This document shows, piece by piece, positions 1-8,620 of a stretch of DNA of 64,000 bases. Made by a program: the position numbers and the translations under genes. The notes beneath the pieces are model-generated. The model was not told the origin of the DNA and ran no database searches. It saw only the letters and a program-made list of their open reading frames with translations. This stretch comes from Pseudomonadota bacterium (GTDB lineage Bacteria; Pseudomonadota; Gammaproteobacteria; Burkholderiales; Eutrophovitaceae). The stretch lies in assembly GCA_027624715.1 (NCBI GenBank), contig JAQBTV010000002.1, positions 204,029 to 268,028 on the forward strand, given 5' to 3'. The first letter of the stretch is position 1. The number at the start of each line of letters is the position of its first letter.

Positions 1-210
1 AAGATCCCTAAGGCGCAGCTCGAAAAGCAGTTATCTGAGCTATTAGCGGCAGGGGCAGTGATATGTTGCCATATGACTCGTTTTAGTGGTGATAAGAAAA
101 TAGAAGGCATGAGCTATCGGCTATCAGCCCACGTACCCCCAAGAGCGCCAGGCAGGAAGCCAGGAGCAAAATCTAAAGCAGCAACGAGTGATGATGCTGA
201 CGAAGATTAA
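1..210 (+). CDS. C-terminal part of an unidentified protein with basic/acidic tail
   Basis: Reading frame 1 is open from the window edge to TAA at 208-210 (69 residues), so the gene starts upstream. The visible part begins with a helical segment (QLEKQLSELLAAGAV), then a short beta-like stretch ending in MSYRLS. It finishes with a Pro/Arg/Lys-rich stretch (PGRKPGAKSKAA) and an acidic tail. The PGRKPG motif resembles an AT-hook and the preceding part could be the end of a winged helix, so a nucleic-acid-binding role is possible. I do not recognise the family, and function is inferred only from composition. Confidence 0.55.
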   Translation, partial: KIPKAQLEKQLSELLAAGAVICCHMTRFSGDKKIEGMSYRLSAHVPPRAPGRKPGAKSKAATSDDADED

Positions 211-271
211 TGTACGTTTATTTTTGTCGCAGAATCTCCCTAGCTAAATCTTAATTAAATTTCTCTAAATT

Positions 272-1120
272 GTGGCGCTCATAAACTGGTTCCCTGGCCA
301 TATGGCGCAGGCGAAGCGAGACTTAAGCAAAGCACTGGCTTCAGTTGATGTCGTCGTGGAGGTTCTTGACGCCCGTATGCCGGCGGCTAGTGCTAATCCA
401 CTTTTTGAGGAATTGCGTAAGGAAAGGCAGCGTCCCGCACTAAAGGTTCTAAATAAGGCAGATCTAGCCGATGAACAAATAACTGAGCAATGGGTCCGTT
501 ATTTCTTGGATCAAACATCTTTGGCAAGTGCGCTTCCTATATTCGGGAAGTCCAAACAAGAGGCACGTAAGATTATTCAGCAGTGTCAGAAGTTAGCGCC
601 TCATCGCACTGATGCGATTAAGCCCCTGAGGTTGATTGTCACGGGTGTGCCTAATGTTGGTAAATCAACGATCTTAAATGGTCTGCTAGGTCAGGCGAAA
701 GCAAAGGCTGCCGATGAACCTGCAGTCACGAAAATGATCACTCGATATGAGGTGAGTGATCAATTAATTATTTATGATAGTCCAGGGGTTATGTGGCCAA
801 AGGTTGATACTGTTGAGACTGGCCTTCTTCTGGCGGTCAATAATGCAATTGGCGTTAATGCGTATAACATAGAAGATGCTGCCATTTTTTTAGTACAAAA
901 AATGCTTGAACGATATCCTGAAGCAATATCAGATCGATATAAAATCCAACTCGAAGGGATTGATGCGGTCGCGTTTATTGAATTAATCGGAAGGCAGCGT
1001 GGTATGCGATCGAAAGGTGGTAATGTTGATTTTGAGCGTGCCGCTCAATTGGTTGTGACAGATTATCGACATGCTAGGTTTGGACGAGTTTCACTGCAGT
1101 CGGTTAATGATTTAGTTTAA
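272..1120 (+). CDS. ylqF: ribosome biogenesis GTPase YlqF/RbgA family
   Basis: This 282-aa protein is a circularly permuted GTPase: the G4 motif NKAD (residues 61-64) precedes G1 GVPNVGKST (125-133) and G3 DSPG (169-172). The N-terminal INWFPGHMAQAKRDL is typical of the YlqF/RbgA group, which acts in late assembly of the large ribosomal subunit. The start is GTG at 272, immediately before the conserved N-terminus. It stands alone between an unknown gene and a DUF1330 gene. Family assignment is strong; the precise ribosomal substrate is inferred from known members. Confidence 0.93.
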   Translation: MALINWFPGHMAQAKRDLSKALASVDVVVEVLDARMPAASANPLFEELRKERQRPALKVLNKADLADEQITEQWVRYFLDQTSLASALPIFGKSKQEARKIIQQCQKLAPHRTDAIKPLRLIVTGVPNVGKSTILNGLLGQAKAKAADEPAVTKMITRYEVSDQLIIYDSPGVMWPKVDTVETGLLLAVNNAIGVNAYNIEDAAIFLVQKMLERYPEAISDRYKIQLEGIDAVAFIELIGRQRGMRSKGGNVDFERAAQLVVTDYRHARFGRVSLQSVNDLV

Positions 1121-1169
1121 AATTAAAAAAAATATAGACCAAATCAAATTTTAAAAAAAGGATGAAGAG

Positions 1170-1460
1170 ATGGCAAAAGCTTATTGGATTGCGTTTTACC
1201 ATTCAATCAATGACCCAGAAGCAATGGCAAGGTACTCGAAGTTAGCAAGACCAGCTATTGAGATTGGAGGAGGACGTTTTATGGCTCGTGGTATGCCAGC
1301 TAAGGTGTACGAGGCTGGGAAAGAGGAACGTGTTGTGATGATTGAGTTTGATAGTGTTGAGCAAGCTGTCGCGACGCATGATAGTCAAGCGTATAAAGAG
1401 GCGCTTGATGTTATGGGTGACGCGGCTGTGCGTGACATGCGGATTGTGGAGGCGACGTAA
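1170..1460 (+). CDS. DUF1330 family protein
   Basis: A 96-aa protein with the alpha/beta ferredoxin-like layout of DUF1330 (dimeric alpha-beta barrel): MAKAYWIAFYHSINDPEAM at the N-terminus, GGGRFMARG in the middle and the VMIEFDSVEQAV strand-helix. An AAGGA Shine-Dalgarno lies before the ATG. The family has no established biochemical role. It is followed by a convergent MFS gene, and nothing nearby suggests a pathway. Confidence 0.85.
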   Translation: MAKAYWIAFYHSINDPEAMARYSKLARPAIEIGGGRFMARGMPAKVYEAGKEERVVMIEFDSVEQAVATHDSQAYKEALDVMGDAAVRDMRIVEAT

Positions 1461-1515
1461 TTGAATTAGACAGTTTTTTGAAAAGGTGCTCGGTAGATTA
1501 ATTAATCTCCAGGTT

Positions 1516-2688
1516 CTAGATAGGTCGTAAATTAATTTTAAGTTTCTTGGCAAAGAGGAGACCTAATATCAGCATACAAACCCCGACGCTTATAAAGCTG
1601 ATGGGATAACCATATATTGTGGCTAAGATTCCGAAAACGATTGTGCCAAGTGCTTGTCCACCAAATAGACTCATAGCAAAGATTGAGATTGCAGTGCCCC
1701 TAGCTTGAGGATACATCTCCGTTGCTTTTGTTTGTAGCGTGTTGTGCAATATATAAAAACCAAACCCGCCGAAAATGCACCAGATTTCGATGAGGACTAT
1801 AGAGTGCATGAACGGTAAGCCGATAAAAAATAGGAATAATACTGAACCCCCAGTCATTACAAATCCAACTTCTCCTATAATGGTCTGTAACCTCCTTATG
1901 GAAATCGTGTACAACACTCCGCCAAGACCAAAACCAGAAAGTAGCAGCCCAATTGTCATATAGTCGAGGTTTAACTCCGTTTTTATCCATACCCCAACAA
2001 ACGCAAAGCTACCATAAAATAATGCACCTTCGAGATGCACCATAACTAACACAGTTTGGCACCAAGGGTTTTTGAGTATATTTAAGTAATTTTTAAAATG
2101 GTGATTCTCCGGTACTGCAGGTTTCTTGGGTGCGCATGACGACTGATATTTTTGGTCAACTGCAAACAGTGTTAACGTCACGATGAAAAAGGCGATAGAA
2201 AAGAAATAAAAAATGGTTCTCCAAGATGAAATTTCTGCTAGGGCACCACCAAGCGACGGTCCTAAGATTTGTCCTAACAATATGAAACTGATGAAATTTC
2301 CAAGGCTGGCTTGACGGTTTTCATAACTTGTTTGGTCTCCAATCCAAGCAAGTGAGACGGGTATGATTCCCGCGGCCCCAATGCCAGTTAAGAAGCGTAA
2401 GGCAGTTAACCACTCTAGATCTTGGGCGAAGGCAGACCCTAAAGAACCAATAGCGACGATTGCGGTCGCTACAGATACCGTTTTCAAGCGACCATGACGA
2501 TCACCAATGGGCCCATAAATGATTTGAAATAATCCGTAGGCGAGCGTAAAGGCGGCGACCACTGCGGCTGCCGTAGCGTGAGACGTATCGAATTCTGCAG
2601 CAATGTTCGGTAAAAGCGAGTCGAAGACTCTTAGGTTAGCCCCAGATAAAAAAGCAGCAGAAGCGAGTACGATGTAGCGAAGGTTCAT
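1516..2688 (-). CDS. MFS transporter, drug/metabolite efflux type
   Basis: A 390-aa integral membrane protein with about 12 hydrophobic segments. The MFS signature between helices 2 and 3 is present as GPIGDRHGRLKT (about residues 60-71), and RFLTGIGAAGIIPVSLAWIGD lies in helices 4-5. This resembles the DHA1/arabinose-efflux branch of major facilitators, which export small molecules with proton exchange. The substrate cannot be told from sequence. It is single, converges with the DUF1330 gene, and its upstream region (2689-2867) is shared with the divergent DUF1499 gene. Confidence 0.85.
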   Translation of the reverse strand: MNLRYIVLASAAFLSGANLRVFDSLLPNIAAEFDTSHATAAAVVAAFTLAYGLFQIIYGPIGDRHGRLKTVSVATAIVAIGSLGSAFAQDLEWLTALRFLTGIGAAGIIPVSLAWIGDQTSYENRQASLGNFISFILLGQILGPSLGGALAEISSWRTIFYFFSIAFFIVTLTLFAVDQKYQSSCAPKKPAVPENHHFKNYLNILKNPWCQTVLVMVHLEGALFYGSFAFVGVWIKTELNLDYMTIGLLLSGFGLGGVLYTISIRRLQTIIGEVGFVMTGGSVLFLFFIGLPFMHSIVLIEIWCIFGGFGFYILHNTLQTKATEMYPQARGTAISIFAMSLFGGQALGTIVFGILATIYGYPISFISVGVCMLILGLLFAKKLKINLRPI

Positions 2689-2867
2689 AATTGAGGTTTA
2701 AAAATACATTATTTATATGCCGCTAGATAATGGATGTTTGTTGACTGCTTTTTGAAGTAATATCAATGGACCGTGTTTTATTGTAAATGTTTACGATCAA
2801 TAAGTTGCTACGCTTGTTCGAATGACTGTAGTTTGTAGTGCATCTTTAATTTTCCTGAGAGGTGAAA

Positions 2868-3638
2868 ATGTTCAGCAATCATCTGCAGAGTAGACAAGTA
2901 AATCGAAGGAGAATCATGTACATTGGTTTTGTTTTGGCACTTTTGTGTGCTTTTGCTGCTTTGAGTTCGGGCCTAGGCTATCGTTTAGGACTATGGCACT
3001 TTAGGACTGGATTTAAAATCCTAACATGGTCTGCTTTTTTATCGGGAGCAGTGCTGATAATTTTATTGGCTGGTATGTTCTTCATTCAAAGTAAGACACG
3101 CATGGATTCTTTCGTTGGATTTTTAGGGCTCATCATTTGCCTTGTGATGGTCTATGTACCCTACAGCTGGAAGAGGATGCTTGATGCGCATCCATATATC
3201 CATGACATTACAACAGATACGTTAAATCCGCCTGACTTTGTGGTCGTGCGTAGTTTGAGAAATGCAGAGCATCATTCCACTGACTACGACGGACTGGAGG
3301 TCGCAGAGCAGCAAAAAAAAGCTTATCCAGAGCTTAAAACGTTAGTTGTGGATGCTCAAGCCGAAAATGTTCGGTTAGAAGCGGTAGATGTTTTAATGAA
3401 AATGGGACTAGAAATTGTGAGCTCGGAAGCTGATTCTGGTCGAATAGAAGCGACGGCGACAACCTTCTTATACGGCTTCAAAGATGATGTCGTGGTTCGG
3501 ATCGTTGAAGATGAGAGAGGTAGTATGAGGATTGACGTGAGATCAAAGTCACGTGTTGGAAAAAATGATTTTGGTCAGAACGCTAAAAGAATTCGTCAGT
3601 TTACCAATGGCCTAATGCTGCGTTTCGCGAAAGGTTGA
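2868..3638 (+). CDS. DUF1499 family membrane protein
   Basis: A protein of about 256 aa with three hydrophobic segments in the first ~105 residues (IGFVLALLCAFAALSSGLG, then TWSAFLSGAVLIILLAGMF, then GFLGLIICLVMVYVPYSW). A soluble C-terminal DUF1499 domain follows (DITTDTLNPPDF through IDVRSKSRVGKNDFGQNAKRIRQF). I chose ATG 2868 because GAGAGG ends at 2862, which would overlap the alternative GTG start. DUF1499 is widespread in Proteobacteria without assigned function. It converges with the GMC gene 22 bp away. Confidence 0.85.
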   Translation: MFSNHLQSRQVNRRRIMYIGFVLALLCAFAALSSGLGYRLGLWHFRTGFKILTWSAFLSGAVLIILLAGMFFIQSKTRMDSFVGFLGLIICLVMVYVPYSWKRMLDAHPYIHDITTDTLNPPDFVVVRSLRNAEHHSTDYDGLEVAEQQKKAYPELKTLVVDAQAENVRLEAVDVLMKMGLEIVSSEADSGRIEATATTFLYGFKDDVVVRIVEDERGSMRIDVRSKSRVGKNDFGQNAKRIRQFTNGLMLRFAKG

Positions 3639-3660
3639 GCCACATTTAATGCTATAGATT

Positions 3661-5283
3661 CTAGCGGTTATCGCTAATAATAAATTCTGCTGCACGTTCG
3701 GCGATCATCATGGTCGGTGCATTGGTATTCCCTGATGTAATCGCGGGCATCACAGATGCATCCACGACCCGTAGGTTCCTTATCCCATGAACTTTGAGTT
3801 CAGAGTCAACAACACTAGACGAGTCGTTACCCATTTTACATGTTCCAACGGGGTGGAAGATTGTCGTTCCTAGGTCGCCGGCAGCCTTTAATATTTCCTG
3901 ATCTGTCACTATACGAAGGCCTGGCAACAACTCTTCAGGACTAAAATGTTTGAGCGCATTAGCAGACATAATATGTCGAGTGAATCTTACTGAATCAATC
4001 ACTACTTTTTGATCTTCTGGCGTGGACAAATAGTTTGGGCTAATTTCCGGGTGTGTGTAAGGGTTGGAATCAGATATATGGACTGTCCCTCGGCTCGTAG
4101 GCCTCAAATTGCACACAGAAGGTGTCACCGCGGAGTGGCGGTGGAGCGGTTCACCAAACTTATCTAAAGATAGGGGCTGGACATGCCATTCGATGTTGGC
4201 CGAAGACTGGCTGGGATCACTCTTCGCAAATGCACCGAGCTGAGATGGCGGCATAGTCATCGGACCAGATTTAAAAAACATGTACTCTAGCCCCATCATT
4301 ATTTTTCCAAATATTGTTTTATAACGGTCATTGAGAGTGATGGTATTGCTCACTTTATACTGAATCCTTACTTGGAGATGGTCTTGTAAGTTTTCACCAA
4401 CGCCAGGTATGTCTTTAACGAGTTTGATGCCGAATTTCTCAATATGTGTTGATTTACCTACGCCTGATAATTCAAGAATTTGTGGGCTACCAATGGCGCC
4501 GGCGGATAAGATTACTTCACGTTTAGCCTCAATTACGCCATACATATCGCCGAGCACTCGAATTTTTACACCGCTAGCTTTAGGGGTTTCTTGATCAGAT
4601 TCGTTAAATAATAATTTCTCTACATGCGCGTCAGTTAGAATCGTGAGGTTTTTACGATGTTTGATTGGATTAATAAAGCATCTTATTGCATTCCACCGGG
4701 TTCCATTTCTTTGGTTGACTTGGAAATAAGCGCTCCCAAAGTTGTCCCCAGTATTAAATTCTGTAATTTTTGGTATTCCTTTTTCTTCAGCAGCATCTCG
4801 CCAGGCATCGAGAATTTCCCAACTAACGCGTCGTTCTTGAACCGGAAGTTCGCCCCCAGAGCCGTGAAATGCGTTCGCGCCATGCACGTAATCTTCCATA
4901 CCCTTAAAGTAGGGAAGTACATTATCCCAACCCCAGTTAGGATTTCCAGCCTCAACCCATCGATCGTAGTCGGACCGTTGTCCTCTCATATAAATCATTG
5001 CATTAATCGATGTGCAGCCACCCAGCACCTTGCCTCTAGCATATCCTATTGATCGATCGTTCAGTCCTTTCTCCTTGGTGGTTTTATACATCCAATCAGT
5101 GCGTGGATTATTAATCGTGAATAAGTAACCAATAGGAATGGGAATCCAGAAATAGTTATCTCTAGAGCCAGCCTCAATCAGAAGAACTGATTTAGATGTG
5201 TCGGCGCTCAAGCGGTTGGCTAAAACACACCCGGCGGATCCTGCGCCAATAATGACATAATCGTAAGTGCCGAAAGTGTTCAT
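3661..5283 (-). CDS. GMC family FAD-dependent oxidoreductase (choline/alcohol dehydrogenase-like)
   Basis: A 540-aa flavoprotein with the N-terminal dinucleotide motif IGAGSAGCVLANRLS. The GMC signature 1 region is GGCTSINAMIYMRGQRSDYD, and the C-terminal motif HPVGTCKMG carries the catalytic His. It ends TNAPTMMIAERAAEFI. GMC enzymes of this type oxidise alcohols or polyols and pass electrons to quinone or oxygen; the specific substrate is not evident. It resembles BetA/AlkJ-like members. It uses FAD, not PQQ, so it is not a client of the pqq genes in this window. No betB or betI is adjacent. Confidence 0.92.
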   Translation of the reverse strand: MNTFGTYDYVIIGAGSAGCVLANRLSADTSKSVLLIEAGSRDNYFWIPIPIGYLFTINNPRTDWMYKTTKEKGLNDRSIGYARGKVLGGCTSINAMIYMRGQRSDYDRWVEAGNPNWGWDNVLPYFKGMEDYVHGANAFHGSGGELPVQERRVSWEILDAWRDAAEEKGIPKITEFNTGDNFGSAYFQVNQRNGTRWNAIRCFINPIKHRKNLTILTDAHVEKLLFNESDQETPKASGVKIRVLGDMYGVIEAKREVILSAGAIGSPQILELSGVGKSTHIEKFGIKLVKDIPGVGENLQDHLQVRIQYKVSNTITLNDRYKTIFGKIMMGLEYMFFKSGPMTMPPSQLGAFAKSDPSQSSANIEWHVQPLSLDKFGEPLHRHSAVTPSVCNLRPTSRGTVHISDSNPYTHPEISPNYLSTPEDQKVVIDSVRFTRHIMSANALKHFSPEELLPGLRIVTDQEILKAAGDLGTTIFHPVGTCKMGNDSSSVVDSELKVHGIRNLRVVDASVMPAITSGNTNAPTMMIAERAAEFIISDNR

Positions 5284-5615
5284 GATGCGGGCTCGACCCT
5301 AATGTTCATTTTATTTAAAAAAATGGAGAAAAGTTCAGTTTCGCTATATAAAAACTTCTTTCGTATCAGTAAAATTATAGCTAATTCTTATAGCAAAATT
5401 CCAGATTAACTTTCAAAAGATAATCTGAGTCATCATTTAAAGAGTATGGTTACGTTGAGTAAGCCTCTTAGCGTAATGTTTGGAACTCTAGACTAGCCTA
5501 TGATGTGCTTTCAGCTTATTTGACGTCTCTAAGCTATGATTTAAATAGTTTTTAATCTGTTTTAACGCACTTTTCAACGATAAATTTTTGAGGGTGATTT
5601 ACTTTAAGTTATTAG
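5284..5615. other. intergenic region without recognised gene
   Basis: This is a 332-bp AT-rich gap between the divergent GMC and antiporter genes, expected to hold both promoters. I saw no tRNA, small ORF with a plausible ribosome site, riboswitch core or strong terminator in it. Confidence 0.6.
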
Positions 5616-7337
5616 ATGGAATTTACCAATAATGCAATTTTTGCTGGCGCAATACTATTTCTAATTAGTATTTTGGCTACGGGCGTCGCGTCGCGGGCAG
5701 GAGCGCCTTTATTATTGGTATTCCTCGGGGTCGGCATGTTGGCCGGGCGAGAAGGGATCGGCGGTATTAGGTTTGAAAGTTTTGAGGCTGCTTATGCCGT
5801 TGGATCCGTAGCGCTCGCAATCATTCTTTTTGATGGTGGTATGCGAGCTCGGGCAGAGAGTTCAAAAGTTGGATTAAAACCAGCCTTGTCCCTAGCAACG
5901 CTGGGGGTGTTGCTTACTACGGCTATTGTCGCAGCAGGCTTGCATTGGCTGTTCAATTTTTCATGGGGTCAGTCCTTTCTCATCGGCGCGATTGTTGGTT
6001 CTACTGATGCCGCTGCGGTGTTTTCTATGCTGCATGCAAAAGGGCTGCAACTAAAGAAGAGAGTTGGGACCACACTCGAAATTGAATCGGGCTGCAATGA
6101 TCCAATGGCAGTGTTTTTGACCCTGATGTTCGTTGAGGGAGTGCGACAAGGTCAGGATATCGTTGTAGCGTCAATCATTCCGGAATTTTTCTATCATTTT
6201 GGGGTTGGGGCGATCTTGGGGTGGCTTGGCGGGCAGGTTTTATCGAGAACCATAAGTCGAGTAACTCTAACCGCGGGCCTCTATCCTTTGCTTGCTGCGG
6301 CTGGAGGACTCACTTTGTTTGGTTTGGTCACTATGATGGGTGCGAGTGGATTTTTGGCGATTTATATCGCAGGCCTTATTGTGGGTAATACTGAAGCGCA
6401 CGCTGCGAATAATATTAGAAAAGTGCATGATGGTCTCGCATGGCTTGCTCAGATATCGTTATTTTTGATGCTTGGTTTGTTGGTGACTCCAACCACGTTG
6501 ACTAAGTATTGGGATGTGGGTGTGGGTGTTGCGCTACTCTTAGTGTTCGTTGCCAGACCTATTGCTGTGTTGGTAAGTTTGTCTCCGTTTCGATTTGCGG
6601 CTAAAGAGAAATTGTTTATCAGCTGGGTGGGATTACGTGGAGCAGTTCCTATTGTGCTCGCAACGTTTCCGGTTCTGGGTGGATTGGCTGATGCTGAACT
6701 GTACTTTAACGTTGCGTTTGTGTCGGTACTTTTTTCGCTGATTCTTCAGGGCTGGACAGTGGCTCCCTTTGCTCAATGGCTTAAGTTGAAGTTGCCTATT
6801 GAGAATGCGCCGTATTATGCAGAAAGCATAGAAGTTCCGGGTAGCTCCGACTTAACAATTCTCGGCTATAAGATAGCCGAGAATAGTCCTGTTACTAAAC
6901 GTCGTATCGACAGTCTTCTTGTGCCAGATGGCATTCGATTTATTGCGGCGTTTCGTGTTGATGAATCAGTCCAAGGTATTGATGAACACGTAATCGAATC
7001 AGGTGATCTATTATATGTGATTTCGTCACAGAACAAGGTGTCACTCGTGAATCAAATGTTATTGCCAACTGATGAGGTGGCCGAGTTGGAGCAAGCTCGT
7101 TATTTTGGGGACTTTACTTTGAACGGTGATGCGCTCATTGATGATGTCGCAGATATGTATGGTGGAGAGGTGCCTAGTTCAACTAAAAATATGACGCTGT
7201 CACAATTCATGCGAATACGTTTCAGAAATCAATGTGTTGTTGGTGATCGAGTTTTCTTTGGTCCTTTAGAACTAGTTGTTAAAGAAGTTGATAGTCTAGG
7301 TGTTGTAAAAAAGGTTGGATTAAGAATTAGGGAGTGA
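5616..7337 (+). CDS. nhaP2: K+/H+ antiporter of the NhaP2/CvrA type (CPA1)
   Basis: A 573-aa protein with about 12-13 transmembrane segments in residues 1-390 (Na+/H+ exchanger fold; VGSTDAAAVFSML and ESGCNDPMAVFLTL carry the conserved ion-path acidic residues). A cytoplasmic RCK-C/TrkA-C-like domain follows at about 400-480, then a C-terminal CorC/HlyC-like domain to 573. That three-part order and length match NhaP2/CvrA, which exports K+ in exchange for protons and helps in osmotic and pH balance. It stands alone, followed 80 bp later by a thiolase gene. ATG 5616 was chosen; no strong Shine-Dalgarno is present. Confidence 0.9.
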   Translation: MEFTNNAIFAGAILFLISILATGVASRAGAPLLLVFLGVGMLAGREGIGGIRFESFEAAYAVGSVALAIILFDGGMRARAESSKVGLKPALSLATLGVLLTTAIVAAGLHWLFNFSWGQSFLIGAIVGSTDAAAVFSMLHAKGLQLKKRVGTTLEIESGCNDPMAVFLTLMFVEGVRQGQDIVVASIIPEFFYHFGVGAILGWLGGQVLSRTISRVTLTAGLYPLLAAAGGLTLFGLVTMMGASGFLAIYIAGLIVGNTEAHAANNIRKVHDGLAWLAQISLFLMLGLLVTPTTLTKYWDVGVGVALLLVFVARPIAVLVSLSPFRFAAKEKLFISWVGLRGAVPIVLATFPVLGGLADAELYFNVAFVSVLFSLILQGWTVAPFAQWLKLKLPIENAPYYAESIEVPGSSDLTILGYKIAENSPVTKRRIDSLLVPDGIRFIAAFRVDESVQGIDEHVIESGDLLYVISSQNKVSLVNQMLLPTDEVAELEQARYFGDFTLNGDALIDDVADMYGGEVPSSTKNMTLSQFMRIRFRNQCVVGDRVFFGPLELVVKEVDSLGVVKKVGLRIRE

Positions 7338-7417
7338 TTCAATCAGTGACCAATACGATGATGTTTGTATACACTGAACTAAATTATCGAAATTAATAAG
7401 AAATCTGGATTTATCTT

Positions 7418-8620
7418 ATGGCTGAAGTGTTCATTTGTGCTGGTGTACGGACTCCAATTGGTCGATATGGTGGCGTACTCTCATCTGTGCGAACTGATGA
7501 TCTCGCAGCGATCCCTCTCCGTCACCTTAAGGAGACACTGTCTGGGGTTGATTGGGATCGGCTTGATGATGTTGTGTTCGGTTGTGTAAACCAAGCAGGT
7601 GAAGACAATAGAAATGTGGCCAGAATGGCTACACTCTTGTCCGGATTGCCTAGTCATGTTCCAGGCAGCACGATCAACCGGCTATGTGGTTCTGGACTTG
7701 ATGCGGTGTCCATCGCTGCTCGATCAATCAAGGCGGGAGAACAAAATTTAATTGTATCGGGTGGGGTTGAGAGTATGTCTAGAGCTCCTTTTGTGATGCC
7801 GAAAGCAGAGGTCGCTTTTTCTAGAGCAAATCAAGTATTCGATACGACCATTGGTTGGCGTTTCGTCAATCCAATTATGCGCGAATTGTACGGGATCGAC
7901 AGCATGCCTGAAACCGCAGAGAATGTGGCGAGCCAATTCAACGTTAACCGTGCAGATCAAGATAAATTTGCTTTGAGTTCTCAGGAAAAAGCTGCAAAAG
8001 CCCTGATTTCCGGCAGATTGCAGGCGGAAATTGTACCGGTATCGTTGCCCCAAAGAAAGGGCGAACCCATTATTGTCTTTGAAGATGAACATCCTCGACA
8101 AACTACGCTTGAAAAGCTTTCCAAACTTTCGCCAATAGTCACCGCAAAAGGAACAGTTACCGCAGGGAATGCATCAGGAGTCAATGATGGAGCTTGCGCG
8201 TTGGTCCTCGCCAGCGAGCTTGCTATGAGAGAGAACAATCTATCTCCATTGGCGCGTGTTGTCGGTTTTGCGACAGCAGGTGTTGAGCCTCGGATTATGG
8301 GTATTGGCCCGTTACCCGCGACACAAAAGCTTTTAAAGAGAGAGAAAATCTCTATTGATGAAATTGGGATTATTGAATTAAATGAAGCATTTGCTGCTCA
8401 AGCGCTTGCTGTAACTCGCGGTTTAGATATTCAGGATGGAGATTCTAGGGTAAATCCCAATGGGGGGGCAATTGCGCTTGGACATCCGTTGGGGATGAGC
8501 GGTGCAAGACTAGCGCTTACAGCGGCTACCGAATTGTCTTTAACTAGTGCAAAGTACGCGCTTGTGACAATGTGTATTGGTGTGGGGCAGGGTATCTCTA
8601 TGTTATTAAAACGCATTTAA
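7418..8620 (+). CDS. acetyl-CoA acyltransferase (thiolase), closest to 3-oxoadipyl-CoA thiolase
   Basis: A 400-aa thiolase with the acyl-accepting Cys90 (NRLCGSGLD), His356 (GGAIALGHPLG) and Cys386 (CIGVGQG), all catalytic residues of the family. The N-terminus (ICAGVRTPIGRYGGVLSSVR), GCVNQAGEDNRNVARM and TTIGWRFVNP resemble PcaF/PaaJ proteins that cleave 3-oxoadipyl-CoA. No other pca or paa gene is nearby, so it could also serve a general acetoacetyl-CoA role. The last 4 bp overlap the 3' end of the convergent M61 peptidase gene. Confidence 0.9.
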   Translation: MAEVFICAGVRTPIGRYGGVLSSVRTDDLAAIPLRHLKETLSGVDWDRLDDVVFGCVNQAGEDNRNVARMATLLSGLPSHVPGSTINRLCGSGLDAVSIAARSIKAGEQNLIVSGGVESMSRAPFVMPKAEVAFSRANQVFDTTIGWRFVNPIMRELYGIDSMPETAENVASQFNVNRADQDKFALSSQEKAAKALISGRLQAEIVPVSLPQRKGEPIIVFEDEHPRQTTLEKLSKLSPIVTAKGTVTAGNASGVNDGACALVLASELAMRENNLSPLARVVGFATAGVEPRIMGIGPLPATQKLLKREKISIDEIGIIELNEAFAAQALAVTRGLDIQDGDSRVNPNGGAIALGHPLGMSGARLALTAATELSLTSAKYALVTMCIGVGQGISMLLKRI